Positions 43,665 through 52,600 of a DNA stretch of 60,308 nucleotides are shown here, one piece after another (within the stretch, counting starts at the first letter, position 1; each line of letters starts with the position of its first letter). A program made the translations under genes and the position numbers. This DNA comes from Methylophaga sp. Its GTDB lineage: Bacteria > Pseudomonadota > Gammaproteobacteria > Nitrosococcales > Methylophagaceae. The notes below the pieces were generated by a model. The model made no database searches. It was given only the letters and a program-made list of their open reading frames with translations, and was not told where the DNA came from. The DNA lies in contig NZSL01000012.1 in NCBI GenBank assembly GCA_002696735.1, positions 80,718 to 141,025 on the forward strand, in the 5' to 3' direction.

Positions 43665-45992
43665 GTGTGGATTTTTGATATGAAATGGAAGTTAACTTCA
43701 GCTCTGCTGGTGACGTTGTTGTTAACATTCAGTTTGATAACCGAAACGGCTTGGGCCGAACCTGCTACTCCTCCCAATAATGAAAAACATTACTCAGTGC
43801 TTGCTGACACACTCGAAAATGAACAGTCCCGTGAAAAACTTATCGCAGAATTACGCGAATTGGCACAGGCGGCTGAAGCACTGGATCAAGAAGCCGCTTC
43901 AGAAGAGTTGGTTGATGAACCAACGTTTGCCAGACAGATTGCCAATACGACCCAATCCGTTGCCCAGCAGATTGTCTCAACAGTTGGGATGGGTTTTTCT
44001 GCTGTAGCTGCTATAGGTTCTGATGAAGCAGGCACATTTGATTGGCAGGACATGCTGGATGAAAGCTTCTTTCTACTGGTGGTGATTGCCAGCACGTTAT
44101 TAATGTTTTATGTGCTGCGAAGTCTGGCGCGTCATGCTTTTCGTCGTGCTAATGATTGGGCTGAAGCGGAGGGTGACTATCCTGAAATTCGCAAATTCAG
44201 CGCGATTTTGCTGGCAGCTGTAGTGGATTTACTGACAGTAGCCTTAGCATGGGTAGCCGGTTATGCCGTTGCCTTGTTTGCCATTGGCAGCAATGGAGAA
44301 ATGAATGTCAGTCAATCGCTATTCCTCAATGCGTTTTTGGCGATTGAAATATTTAAAGTCATTCTCCGTACGATATTTGCTGGACGTGATGATGCACTGC
44401 GTTTATTACCAATATCTGCCGAAAGTGCCACCTACTGGCATATCTGGTTAGTTCGGTTAACCAACTATATTGGTTATGGCATGTTGCTGATTGTGCCATT
44501 GGTTAATCTGAATATTAATCCGGTCGTCGGCCAACTGGTCAGTGTACTGGTGGTGTTAAGTGCATTTATCTATGCAGTTGTTGTCATCATGCAAAACCGT
44601 GTATCCGTTAAACAGCGTTTGCTCTCTCATGCACAACAGTCCTCATTCAGCTTTTCAAGAGTCAGTCTGGGGATCCTGGCACGTAGCTGGCACATGCTGG
44701 GAATAGTGTATTTTGCTGTGTTAGCTGTGGCTTTATTACTGCGTCCGGAGGATGCCCTGCCAATGATGTTAAAGGCCACTTTCCAGACCATTCTCGCGCT
44801 GGTGATCGGTGGACTGCTGGCGAAGTTCATGGCGAAAACCATTGGTCGTCCGGTACATGTTTCAGAAGATTTGCGTTCACGTTTTCCGATGCTGGAACAG
44901 CGGGTAAACGGATTTGTACCAAATATCTATAAAACCTTAAGAATTTTGCTGGTGGTGGTGGTTGCCGCAGTCATTTTGGATGCCTGGGGAATATTCAGCC
45001 TTACCGCATGGTTAGCCTCAGAGGCGGGTATTCACACTATCGGTACATTGATTAGTGTGGCTGCAATTCTTGTTGGAGCGATGGCAGTATGGATAGTTTT
45101 GGCAAGTTGGATTGAGCACCGGCTTAATCCTGGTGATGAAACGCATTTGCCAACGGCAAGAGCCAAAACATTACTGACAATTTTCCGTAACGCGGCGGCT
45201 ATTGCTCTCATCATAATGACCGTTATGATTGTGCTGGCGGAAATTGGTGTCAATATTGGACCATTACTGGCGGGTGCCGGTGTGCTTGGTTTAGCCATTG
45301 GTTTTGGTGCACAGAAACTGGTGCAAGATATTATTACTGGGGTGTTTATCCAAATGGAAAATGCCATTAATTCCGGTGATATTGTTACAGCAGGTGGCAT
45401 CACTGGTACAGCTGAGAAATTGACAATCCGCTCTTTAGGTCTGCGGGACCTTTCGGGAACCTATCATCTGATTCCATTTTCATCGGTAGATACCGTGTCC
45501 AACTTTATGCGCGAATTTGCTTACCATGTGGGTGAGTATGGCGTGGCATATCGTGAAGATACCGATCAGGTGATTGTGCATCTGCGTGAAGCTTTTGCCG
45601 AGTTAATGGCAGATGAGGATCAGCGTGAGAAAATTCTGGTTGATGAGCTGGAAGTTCATGGCATTACCGCTCTGGCAGATAGTTCAGTCAATATTCGGGT
45701 ACGGATTAAAACCCTGCCGGGTACGCAATGGGGTGTTGGCCGGGCTTATAACCGTCTGGTGAAACAGCATCTGGATGCAGCAGGAATTGAGATTCCATTC
45801 CCGCATATGACCATTTACTTCGGTCAGGATAAAGATGGATCGGCTCCACCTGCGCCGCTGAAAATGGTCGGAGATTCGGATTCAAATTCCGCCATTAAGT
45901 TGGAGCAAAAACCTGACAAAACAGAAAGCTCAAAATCATCAAAATCCAACCCAAAGGATAAACAGGATTTTGATGAAGAACATGAGAGCTAG
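43665..45992 (+). CDS. Large MscS-family mechanosensitive channel
   Basis: A 775-residue protein. A signal peptide (cut after ITETAWA) is followed by a short periplasmic part with a helical segment, then about ten membrane helices from residue 130 on. The MscS core is at about 530-700: the pore helix LLAGAGVLGLAIGFGAQKLVQDIITG and the beta domain FIQMENAINSGDIVTAGGITGTAEKLTIRSLGLRDLSGTYHLIPF. This looks like a YbdG/YnaI or small MscK/MscM-like subtype. The charged tail (KSSKSNPKDKQDFDEEHES) is disordered. It vents solutes under hypo-osmotic shock. The GTG at 43665 is 11 bases after GGAG; an ATG five codons on is the alternative. Confidence 0.9.
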   Translation: MWIFDMKWKLTSALLVTLLLTFSLITETAWAEPATPPNNEKHYSVLADTLENEQSREKLIAELRELAQAAEALDQEAASEELVDEPTFARQIANTTQSVAQQIVSTVGMGFSAVAAIGSDEAGTFDWQDMLDESFFLLVVIASTLLMFYVLRSLARHAFRRANDWAEAEGDYPEIRKFSAILLAAVVDLLTVALAWVAGYAVALFAIGSNGEMNVSQSLFLNAFLAIEIFKVILRTIFAGRDDALRLLPISAESATYWHIWLVRLTNYIGYGMLLIVPLVNLNINPVVGQLVSVLVVLSAFIYAVVVIMQNRVSVKQRLLSHAQQSSFSFSRVSLGILARSWHMLGIVYFAVLAVALLLRPEDALPMMLKATFQTILALVIGGLLAKFMAKTIGRPVHVSEDLRSRFPMLEQRVNGFVPNIYKTLRILLVVVVAAVILDAWGIFSLTAWLASEAGIHTIGTLISVAAILVGAMAVWIVLASWIEHRLNPGDETHLPTARAKTLLTIFRNAAAIALIIMTVMIVLAEIGVNIGPLLAGAGVLGLAIGFGAQKLVQDIITGVFIQMENAINSGDIVTAGGITGTAEKLTIRSLGLRDLSGTYHLIPFSSVDTVSNFMREFAYHVGEYGVAYREDTDQVIVHLREAFAELMADEDQREKILVDELEVHGITALADSSVNIRVRIKTLPGTQWGVGRAYNRLVKQHLDAAGIEIPFPHMTIYFGQDKDGSAPPAPLKMVGDSDSNSAIKLEQKPDKTESSKSSKSNPKDKQDFDEEHES

Positions 45993-46020
45993 ATTTGCTA
46001 GTAAGCCCTAGTATCACAAG

Positions 46021-46046
46021 ACACCCTGTTAATTTTAACAGGGTGT
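46021..46046 (+). terminator. Rho-independent terminator of the mscS gene
   Basis: A perfect 11-bp stem ACACCCTGTTA / TAACAGGGTGT followed by seven T's (46046-46052). It lies 28 bp after the stop. The convergent gene starts its 3' end at 46057. Confidence 0.93.
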
Positions 46047-46056
46047 TTTTTTATGG

Positions 46057-46920
46057 CTATCCGTTCAGACGTTGCTGTATCAATCGTTGCAAACTTCGGG
46101 TGCCGGTGCAGTTATCGCATTCATCAAGTGCGGTTTGTATTGTTGATTGTGCTGACCGGTAATCCTGTTTCAAATAAAGCAAGGTAGCGGTCATGAGTGA
46201 TTTATTCTGGTAATTGTCCAGTAAATCATCAACGACCAATCGCAGACCTGAATCAGCACTGAAATATCGCAGATCACGGGTATCGGCAATCAATGCCAGA
46301 TTTAACGCCCAGAATGCTTTATCTGATTCACCTTGCAAAGCTGTTGCCAGAGCAAAACCAATTTTGGGCAAAGATGCTTTGGGATCTTTTTGGGATTGTG
46401 CTTTAAATGCATTTATTGCTGTTGTTGACTCATAGCGCGATAACGCTTCCCAGCCATCAATATTGGAATAGTTCGAAATAGACGAAGTTGATGGCGAAGC
46501 AGGCCGGGCTGCATTGGTTGTATAGCGTCTTACCGGTTCCTCGTCACGGTAACCCTGAGAATAAATAATCGGTGCAATCAGGGTGATACTATTATTTCGA
46601 AAACCATAATAGCCTGATCGATAACGAGGCCGGATAGTATCGTAATGTCGATAATACGGTTTATAACGTGGTTGTTTAAAGTGATTTAGTCTGGGATCCA
46701 GTCCAAATGAACGGTGACCCGTGATGCCGATTGAGGGATGGCGGTAATGCTGGTTGCCAGAAAAGCCATGGTGAGGTCGATTATGCAGATTCTGACCAAG
46801 TTGCACGTTCACCGACACATCGGCATAACTGTTTTGACTGGGCAAAAGCAGCATAAGCCCGCTAAGCAAGCTGGCGCTGAAAACGGAAACAAATAGGGTT
46901 TTACTGAATGACATAGCCAT
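46057..46920 (-). CDS. Exported His/Tyr/Arg-rich protein with TPR-like C-terminus
   Basis: A 287-residue protein with a signal peptide (VFSASLLSGLMLLLPSQNSYA, cut near residue 33). Residues about 45-125 are rich in His, Tyr and Arg (RPHHGFSGNQHYRHP, KPYYRHYDTIRPRYRSGYYG), with possible metal or polysaccharide binding (inference). Residues about 155-287 are helical repeats (WEALSRYESTTAINAFKAQSQKDP, KAFWALNLALIADTRDLRYF, YLKQDYRSAQSTIQTALDEC) of TPR type, ending with a CDNC pair. I do not recognise a named family. It is divergent from dbpA. Confidence 0.72.
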   Translation of the reverse strand: MAMSFSKTLFVSVFSASLLSGLMLLLPSQNSYADVSVNVQLGQNLHNRPHHGFSGNQHYRHPSIGITGHRSFGLDPRLNHFKQPRYKPYYRHYDTIRPRYRSGYYGFRNNSITLIAPIIYSQGYRDEEPVRRYTTNAARPASPSTSSISNYSNIDGWEALSRYESTTAINAFKAQSQKDPKASLPKIGFALATALQGESDKAFWALNLALIADTRDLRYFSADSGLRLVVDDLLDNYQNKSLMTATLLYLKQDYRSAQSTIQTALDECDNCTGTRSLQRLIQQRLNG

Positions 46921-47063
46921 TACCTCACAGTTGGCTGGCTGATAATCATCAGACTGGTAACCGTGTTGATGGTTCGTTGCCCTGAATGTAAATTCAGGTA
47001 AAGCAATGTTTCAGCGAGCTTTTTGGTATCATGCCCGCTTTATTCTCTTCTTTAAAGCTCCCC

Positions 47064-48446
47064 ATGTCTGCTACTGATTTTTCATCGTTAAATTTATCTG
47101 CCGAACAACTGACTGTCCTTGATTCACTCGGTTATAAGCAAATGACTGCTGTCCAGGCACAAAGCCTGCCGTTAATTCTGCAAGGCAAGGATTTGATAGC
47201 CCAGGCCAAAACCGGCAGTGGTAAAACCGCAGCCTTTGGTATTGGCTTATTACAAACTATTCAACCGGATTTCTTTGCTGTTCAAGCGCTGATTATTTGT
47301 CCTACTCGTGAATTAGCCGATCAGGTCGGCAAAGAGTTACGTCGTTTGGGACGTGGCATACCCAATCTGAAACTGGTGATGTTATGCGGCGGTAAACCGT
47401 TAGGACCGCAAATTGCCTCATTGGAATATGGTGCACATATTGTGGTTGGTACACCTGGACGGATTCAGGATCATCTTAAAAAAGCCACCTTGAAACTCAA
47501 TAAAGTCAAAACCGTAGTGCTGGATGAAGCCGATCGCATGCTGGATATGGGCTTTGTCGATGCGATGCAGGAAATCATTGGACAGACACCAAGTTCCAGA
47601 CAGACCATGTTGTTTTCAGCGACGTTTCCCGACAGCATCAAACAGATTAGTCGTAGCATACAACGCGATCCGGCACGGGTAACGGTTGAATCACAGCATC
47701 AACAGGCTGTAATTGATCAGTTGTTTTATGAGATTAAAAAACATGAACGTAACAATGCCTTGATAATGTTATTCCAGCATTATCAGCCCAAAAACGCCAT
47801 TGTGTTCTGCCACACCAAAATACAGTGTGATGAAGTCGCAGAGATGCTGAGAAACAAAAAAATCGATGCTCAGCCGATTCATGGTGATTTGGAACAACGG
47901 GAAAGAGATCAGGTGTTGGTACGATTCGCCAACCAGAGTTGCCCGGTTTTGGTGGCCACCGATGTGGCTGCTCGGGGACTGGATATTAAGGCGATTGAAA
48001 TGGTGATTAATTATGAATTGCCCCGAGATCCCGAAGTATATATCCACCGCATTGGACGAACTGGTCGGGCGGGGGAGTCTGGCCTGGCAATGAGTCTGGT
48101 TGCTGAAGCTGAAGTACCCCGGATGCTGGCGATTGAGAAATATCAGAAAAAACCTTGTCGCTGTGATGTGCTGGCTTCTCTGGATCGTGATGACAGTTTT
48201 ACGCTTGAAGCCGATATGGTGACTATACAGTTGGATGCCGGGCGTAAAAATAAACTCCGTCCTGGCGATATTCTGGGCGCTTTAACCGGTGATGCCGGAC
48301 TAGATGGCGCTGATATCGGCAAAATTGATATTTTTGATATGTCGAGTTATGTCGCGGTAAGTAAATCGGCATTACGACAGGCAATGAATTACCTGGCTGA
48401 TGGCAAGGTTAAAGGGCGCGCTATTCGCGCCAGAAAAATACGTTAA
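47064..48446 (+). CDS. dbpA: ATP-dependent RNA helicase DbpA
   Basis: A 460-residue DEAD-box helicase acting in 50S ribosomal subunit maturation by binding helix 92 of 23S rRNA. Motifs in order: the Q-motif near the start, AQAKTGSGKTAAFG, PTRELADQ, GTPGRIQDHL, VLDEADRMLDMGF, FSATFP, VATDVAARGLDI and HRIGRTGRAG. The C-terminal about 75 residues (ILGALTGDAGLDGADIGKIDIFDMSSYVAVSK) form the DbpA RNA-recognition domain, which sets it apart from RhlB/RhlE. I start at ATG 47064, giving MSATDFSSLNLSAEQL, aligned with E. coli DbpA; an ATG 33 bp upstream is in frame. Confidence 0.95.
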   Translation: MSATDFSSLNLSAEQLTVLDSLGYKQMTAVQAQSLPLILQGKDLIAQAKTGSGKTAAFGIGLLQTIQPDFFAVQALIICPTRELADQVGKELRRLGRGIPNLKLVMLCGGKPLGPQIASLEYGAHIVVGTPGRIQDHLKKATLKLNKVKTVVLDEADRMLDMGFVDAMQEIIGQTPSSRQTMLFSATFPDSIKQISRSIQRDPARVTVESQHQQAVIDQLFYEIKKHERNNALIMLFQHYQPKNAIVFCHTKIQCDEVAEMLRNKKIDAQPIHGDLEQRERDQVLVRFANQSCPVLVATDVAARGLDIKAIEMVINYELPRDPEVYIHRIGRTGRAGESGLAMSLVAEAEVPRMLAIEKYQKKPCRCDVLASLDRDDSFTLEADMVTIQLDAGRKNKLRPGDILGALTGDAGLDGADIGKIDIFDMSSYVAVSKSALRQAMNYLADGKVKGRAIRARKIR

Positions 48447-48530
48447 ATAAACGCACAGAAAAAAAACAAAAAACCTTGTTTAAATTGTGGTAATAATTAC
48501 CCTGCGCTAACTGTTTTTACGAGTAGAGCC

Positions 48531-49469
48531 ATGACCGACCTGATCAATAATGTACCCACGGAAAATGATGTCTATAAAACCCTGCTGGAATCCACTAAAG
48601 CTATTCCGTGGAAATTAGACTGGGCTTCTATGCAATTCACTTACATTGGCCCGCAAATTGAGGCTCTGTTAGGTTGGGAGCCATCAAGCTGGAAGTCTGT
48701 TGAAGATTGGGCTGCTCGGATGCATGAAGATGAACGGCAATGGGTGGTGGATTACTGCGTTTCCCAATCCAAGTCAGGAATCGATCATGAAGCGGATTAT
48801 CGCGCACTGACAAAAGATGGTAACTATGTCTGGATCCGCGATGTGGTGCATGTAGTGCGAAAGGAAAATGGTGAGGTCGAATCATTAATCGGTTTTATGT
48901 TTGATATCAGCGAGCGCAAAAAGACCGAGCAGGAACTGATAAAGCTGCAAAAGGAACTGGAAGAGCTTTCCTTCAAAGATGGCCTGACCGGTGTGGCCAA
49001 CCGCCGGATGTTTGATTCCGTTATCGAAACGGAATGGCTTAAAGCCCGGCAAAATAAACAGCCATTGTCACTGATTATTATTGATATCGATTTTTTCAAG
49101 GAATATAACGATTTTTACGGGCATTTACAGGGCGATGACTGTTTAAAACAGGTAGCTGAAACACTTAATAACGTCAAAGCACGCTCGCGTGATTTCTTCG
49201 GGCGATTTGGCGGTGAAGAATTTATCATGCTATTACCTGAAGCAGATGAAAATGCCGCGTGGTCGATAGCGGAGCGTTGTCGTCAGGCTTTATTTAAAAA
49301 ACAAATACCACATGAACAGTCGAAAGTGAGTCAATTACTCACCATCAGCCTGGGAGTCAGTACGATGATTCCATCGCATGATGATGAGCATAATGAATTA
49401 ATCAGCAGGGCAGATAAACAGCTTTATCAGGCCAAGCACAAAGGGCGTAACTGCATTCAATCGGCTTAA
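48531..49469 (+). CDS. PAS-GGDEF diguanylate cyclase
   Basis: A 312-residue soluble c-di-GMP synthase. A PAS/PAC domain fills about 10-135 (IPWKLDWASMQFTYIGPQIEALLGWEP, YRALTKDGNYVWIRDVVHVV, GFMFDISERKKTE); a coiled linker precedes the GGDEF domain (about 150-310). The active loop GRFGGEEFIMLLPE is intact, and RSRD stands five residues before it, the spacing of the product-inhibition I-site. There is no membrane segment. The PAS ligand is unknown. Its stop overlaps the convergent dioxygenase stop by 4 bp. Confidence 0.93.
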   Translation: MTDLINNVPTENDVYKTLLESTKAIPWKLDWASMQFTYIGPQIEALLGWEPSSWKSVEDWAARMHEDERQWVVDYCVSQSKSGIDHEADYRALTKDGNYVWIRDVVHVVRKENGEVESLIGFMFDISERKKTEQELIKLQKELEELSFKDGLTGVANRRMFDSVIETEWLKARQNKQPLSLIIIDIDFFKEYNDFYGHLQGDDCLKQVAETLNNVKARSRDFFGRFGGEEFIMLLPEADENAAWSIAERCRQALFKKQIPHEQSKVSQLLTISLGVSTMIPSHDDEHNELISRADKQLYQAKHKGRNCIQSA

Positions 49470-50164
49470 ACTAGATTACCGCAAGCGCGATTAGCCGGTA
49501 CTGCTACATCCATCATTTTAGGATTGGGCAAGTTCAGGTTGTCCATAATATTTTTATATTCAATAACATCCTTCACTTGCAGGCGAGGATTATGCTCGCG
49601 TTCTTCACCAATGGTACTGACCATCCAGCCTTTATAATCATGCGCCGGATAGACCCAGGTATCCTCTGGGAATTTCAATAATTTATCGAACAGACTACGG
49701 TATTGATCTGTTGCACTGCCATTTTGAAAATCTGTTCGTCCGGTGCCACGAATCAATAATGTATCACCGGTAAACAGATACTTCTGTCCGTCATGTTCCA
49801 ACAGAAAGCTGTAAGAATCGTCAGTATGCCCGGGAGTGTGTAGGGCAGTGAGCGTGATTTTACCGACCACAATTTTACTGCCATCATTGAAACTATCATT
49901 GGCACAGGAAGAATTTGCCTGTTGTCCCATATAGGTTTCACAACCTGTGAGTTCCCGCAGTTTGCCAAGAGCCGTAATGTGATCAGCATGGGTATGGGTA
50001 TCCATTGCCACTTTCAGTGTTAAACCAAGTTCATTTAATAAACGAATATAACCATCTGTTTCATCTATCACCGGATCAATTAATACCGCTTGTTTGGAAA
50101 GTTTATCTGCAATCAAATAAGTGTATGTAGATGAGTTTTTTTCAAAAAGTTGTCTGAATAACAT
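49466..50164 (-). CDS. ETHE1-like persulfide dioxygenase (MBL fold)
   Basis: A 232-residue metallo-beta-lactamase-fold protein of the ETHE1/Blh type, oxidising glutathione persulfide to sulfite. Seen: THTHADHITALGKLRE (HxHxDH; ETHE1 keeps a mononuclear iron), HTPGHTDDSYSFLL, FTGDTLLIRGTGRTDFQNGS and YPAHDYKGWMVSTIGEE. The TGRTDFQNGS run is characteristic of this group and separates it from glyoxalase II. It is last in the bigR-rhodanese-TauE-dioxygenase run; TauE could export the sulfite formed. Confidence 0.9.
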   Translation of the reverse strand: MLFRQLFEKNSSTYTYLIADKLSKQAVLIDPVIDETDGYIRLLNELGLTLKVAMDTHTHADHITALGKLRELTGCETYMGQQANSSCANDSFNDGSKIVVGKITLTALHTPGHTDDSYSFLLEHDGQKYLFTGDTLLIRGTGRTDFQNGSATDQYRSLFDKLLKFPEDTWVYPAHDYKGWMVSTIGEEREHNPRLQVKDVIEYKNIMDNLNLPNPKMMDVAVPANRACGNLV

Positions 50165-50178
50165 GTTGATGAATGCTC

Positions 50179-51003
50179 CTATGTTGTTTGCACATAAAAC
50201 AGTGTTACTGCCACCAGTAAAAGACCAATAGAAAAGATTTTCTGCAGATGCGCATTCGCAATTCTGTGACTGATCAGTTGTCCTGCATACATACCTGTCA
50301 ATCCTCCAGCAATGAGCCAGGCCAGTGACTTAAAAGGTAAATAATTGATTTCACCGAATGTGAGATGTGAAATAAAGCCGATACTGCTAACCAGCGTGAT
50401 AACCACTAAAGACGTACTGACTGCCTGTACCATGCTGACCTGACTCAGTAACAGCAGTAGGGGAATGATCAAAAAGCCTCCACCCACGCCGAATAAGCCG
50501 GATAATATGCCGACCAAAAATCCACCCAGCAATAAACCACCCATGCATCTTGGACGCAGCTGAAATTTACCGTCGGGACTGAATTTACACAGAACACCCT
50601 TTGCATTATCCAGCGATAAATGACTGCTTCGCACCACTTTGCTGGCTTCCGGCATCGTTGTGGCTGTTAACCACATGCGAACAGCGATTATGACTGCCAA
50701 TAAGCTAAATCCTGCCACCAGTAGCACCTCACTTAATATTGAGGCGAATATCTGCCCTATCGGCGCACCCAACATTCCGCTTCCGGCTAATAAAGCTGCA
50801 GGTTTCCATAAAATGGTTTGATTGCCCAAATTTCGGAAACTGCCATACAACGTAATCGTGGCGACGGCGGCTAATGATAATGTCACCGCTTGATGAATTG
50901 AAACGTCACCCAGCAATATCAATAAGGGAACTGCAAACACCGAGCCACCGGCTCCGGTAAGGCCAAGCAGCAGGCCAATTACAATGCCAATTAACAGCAA
51001 CAT
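50179..51003 (-). CDS. TauE/SafE-family sulfite exporter
   Basis: A 274-residue inner-membrane protein with about eight helices in two homologous halves: GLLLGLTGAGGSVFAVPLLILLG near the start and GILSGLFGVGGGFLIIPLLLLL in the middle, the paired TauE/SafE signatures. A cytosolic loop (TMPEASKVVRSSHLSLDNAKG) separates them. The family exports sulfite or organosulfonates. Its position, 5 bp after the rhodanese stop and 14 bp before the dioxygenase, suggests it removes sulfite made by persulfide oxidation. Confidence 0.88.
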   Translation of the reverse strand: MLLLIGIVIGLLLGLTGAGGSVFAVPLLILLGDVSIHQAVTLSLAAVATITLYGSFRNLGNQTILWKPAALLAGSGMLGAPIGQIFASILSEVLLVAGFSLLAVIIAVRMWLTATTMPEASKVVRSSHLSLDNAKGVLCKFSPDGKFQLRPRCMGGLLLGGFLVGILSGLFGVGGGFLIIPLLLLLSQVSMVQAVSTSLVVITLVSSIGFISHLTFGEINYLPFKSLAWLIAGGLTGMYAGQLISHRIANAHLQKIFSIGLLLVAVTLFYVQTT

Positions 51004-51008
51004 CTAGA

Positions 51009-51542
51009 TTATTTATTCCATGGCATTTTTGCGAGGATCAGGCCCATTGCACAGCTATCGGTGATCCCTGAAAACATGAGTCCTGCGCCGACAAACCCCG
51101 ACAGCGCAAACCAGGCTGAATGTACAACAAATCCCAGAATTACACCGCCTAACACCAAACCACCTGCAGCGATACGTACCTGACGTTCTATCGATACTGA
51201 ACTACCTTGCGTGACCACCCAGTCACCATTGAGCTTTTCAACCGCCTGGATGCCGCCCTCAATAACCACTAGTGATTGGGAAACCTGGCCATCTAATTGT
51301 TTGGCGGCCGTTTCTGCTCGGCGACCTGAGTGACATAACAGTAATATCTTGTCAGGTGTTACTGTTTGTTGGTTAATTGCCTGTTGTAATGCTTCAACGG
51401 TGAGGTTTTGTAATGGCAAATGAATGGCACCCGGCAAAGATTTCGCTTTAACCTCGGCCGCTGTTCTGACATCAACAATAAAGCAATCTTTGGGTGTATT
51501 TTTGATAAACACATTCGCTGGTTTTTCGATGGAATAACTCAT
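51009..51542 (-). CDS. Rhodanese-DUF2892 membrane sulfurtransferase
   Basis: A 177-residue protein. Residues about 10-105 are a rhodanese domain (FIVDVRTAAEVKAKSLPGAIHLPL) with active-site loop LLCHSGRRAETAAKQL, so catalytic Cys is present. Residues about 115-177 form two hydrophobic helices of the DUF2892 type (RQVRIAAGGLVLGGVILGF). It would transfer sulfane sulfur at the membrane face. Its ATG overlaps the bigR stop (ATGA), so translation is coupled. The frame opens 5 codons upstream. Confidence 0.9.
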   Translation of the reverse strand: MSYSIEKPANVFIKNTPKDCFIVDVRTAAEVKAKSLPGAIHLPLQNLTVEALQQAINQQTVTPDKILLLCHSGRRAETAAKQLDGQVSQSLVVIEGGIQAVEKLNGDWVVTQGSSVSIERQVRIAAGGLVLGGVILGFVVHSAWFALSGFVGAGLMFSGITDSCAMGLILAKMPWNK

Positions 51543-51889
51543 GATTTTTCTCCACATGAAGCAGTTTGATATTCAGGACAGTAAAGCGATTGCAACACGG
51601 CGATGATGCGTAACGCGGCATCGCCATTAAGCCGGTAGTAAACAGTTTGTGAATCTTTGCGTGTTTTGACTAATTCAGCGTGACGCAGGCTGGCAAGGTG
51701 TTGCGATAATGCCGATTGACTGAGTGGCACCAGCTGATTGATTTCACTGACAGCCAGTTCCTGATTTCCCAAAGCGCATAAAATCATTAAACGGTGTTCA
51801 TTACTCATTTGCTTCAGTAAATCCGCCGCTGCTTTGGCATGAGTTTGCATCTCGTGCATTTCAGGAAAAGACAGGGGATTCGTGCTCAT
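51539..51889 (-). CDS. bigR: BigR/SqrR-type ArsR-family persulfide-sensing repressor
   Basis: A 116-residue winged-helix regulator. HTH: VSEINQLVPLSQSALSQHLASLRHAELV, then the wing RKDSQTVYYRLNG. Two cysteines are placed as in BigR and SqrR: one in MILCALGN and one in SLYCPEYQ; in these proteins they form a tetrasulfide link under sulfide stress, releasing DNA. An extra Cys near the end (ASCGEKS) is not part of the known pair. It heads the sulfur operon and probably represses it through the site at 51920-51971. Confidence 0.88.
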   Translation of the reverse strand: MSTNPLSFPEMHEMQTHAKAAADLLKQMSNEHRLMILCALGNQELAVSEINQLVPLSQSALSQHLASLRHAELVKTRKDSQTVYYRLNGDAALRIIAVLQSLYCPEYQTASCGEKS

Positions 51890-51919
51890 GGAATGTCCTT
51901 GTAAAAAATATAAGGCAAG

Positions 51920-51971
51920 TATATCAGTATTTTCTAAATTATATAAATCTAAATTATCAAATGCTGATATA
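51920..51971. promoter_or_regulatory. Candidate BigR operator
   Basis: An inverted repeat TATATCAGTATTT (51920-51932) / AAATGCTGATATA (51959-51971), 12 of 13 positions paired, with a 26-bp spacer that itself holds two copies of TCTAAATTAT. It lies 31 bp upstream of the bigR start in AT-rich DNA. Wide half-site spacing suggests two dimers or a looped site; the assignment is by position. Confidence 0.55.
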
Positions 51972-52045
51972 TAGGGCTCGAACGCTGCAATTATTGGATT
52001 AAGTGGAAGAAAAAGCTGGCGATATGCTCGCCAGCTGATGAAACT

Positions 52046-52543
52046 TTACTCGGTTTTTACAAATTCACTGACAGGTACGGTCGACATGATTTTTTGTAAG
52101 TCTTTGGCGCTTACTGCAAGCGCATAGCCTAATACGCCACTGCCGATAATCACCTGTTCAAATTGAAATGCGCTGTTATCGGCCAACACAGTAACTGTTT
52201 CAGGCAATGCAATGGGAGGCACGGCGCCAACGACATATCCTGTTGCTTCTGAGACTTCATTAAACTCGGCCATGCGCAGTTTTTTCTCGCCAAGCTGTTT
52301 GCGAAGCGCCGCCCAATCTGCACGTCCACCACCGGCTACTGCCAGCAGGCAAAACTGACCCGAACCAGTTTTAAATAACAGACTGCGCACCACAGAGTTG
52401 GGATCTCGACCCTGACCGCTAAGTAATTCTTCCAGATTGCGGATAGGTTTTTTATCCTCACTGAGCGGAATTTCAATCACATCAAAAGGAATGGCGTTGT
52501 TTGCTAATAACTCAGTGACCGGAGAGCTGATAGTCTGGCTCAT
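52046..52543 (-). CDS. YbaK/EbsC-family aminoacyl-tRNA deacylase-like protein
   Basis: A 165-residue protein of the YbaK/ProX editing-domain fold: LLANNAIPFDVIEIP, SVVRSLLFKTGSGQFCLLAVAGGGRADWAAL, LRMAEFNEVSEATGYVVGAVPPIALP. Family members hydrolyse mischarged Cys-tRNA(Pro) or Ala-tRNA(Pro). It has the GxxPP motif (VGAVPPIAL) and Lys in LFK, which the family uses. The exact misacylated substrate cannot be told. It stands between the bigR operator region and the manganese exporter; only weak sequence separates it from either. Confidence 0.88.
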   Translation of the reverse strand: MSQTISSPVTELLANNAIPFDVIEIPLSEDKKPIRNLEELLSGQGRDPNSVVRSLLFKTGSGQFCLLAVAGGGRADWAALRKQLGEKKLRMAEFNEVSEATGYVVGAVPPIALPETVTVLADNSAFQFEQVIIGSGVLGYALAVSAKDLQKIMSTVPVSEFVKTE

Positions 52544-52600
52544 GGATGCTCCATAGATGCTGTTAAAAGTCTCTACTTTATGAAGTAATCACTGCAACTG

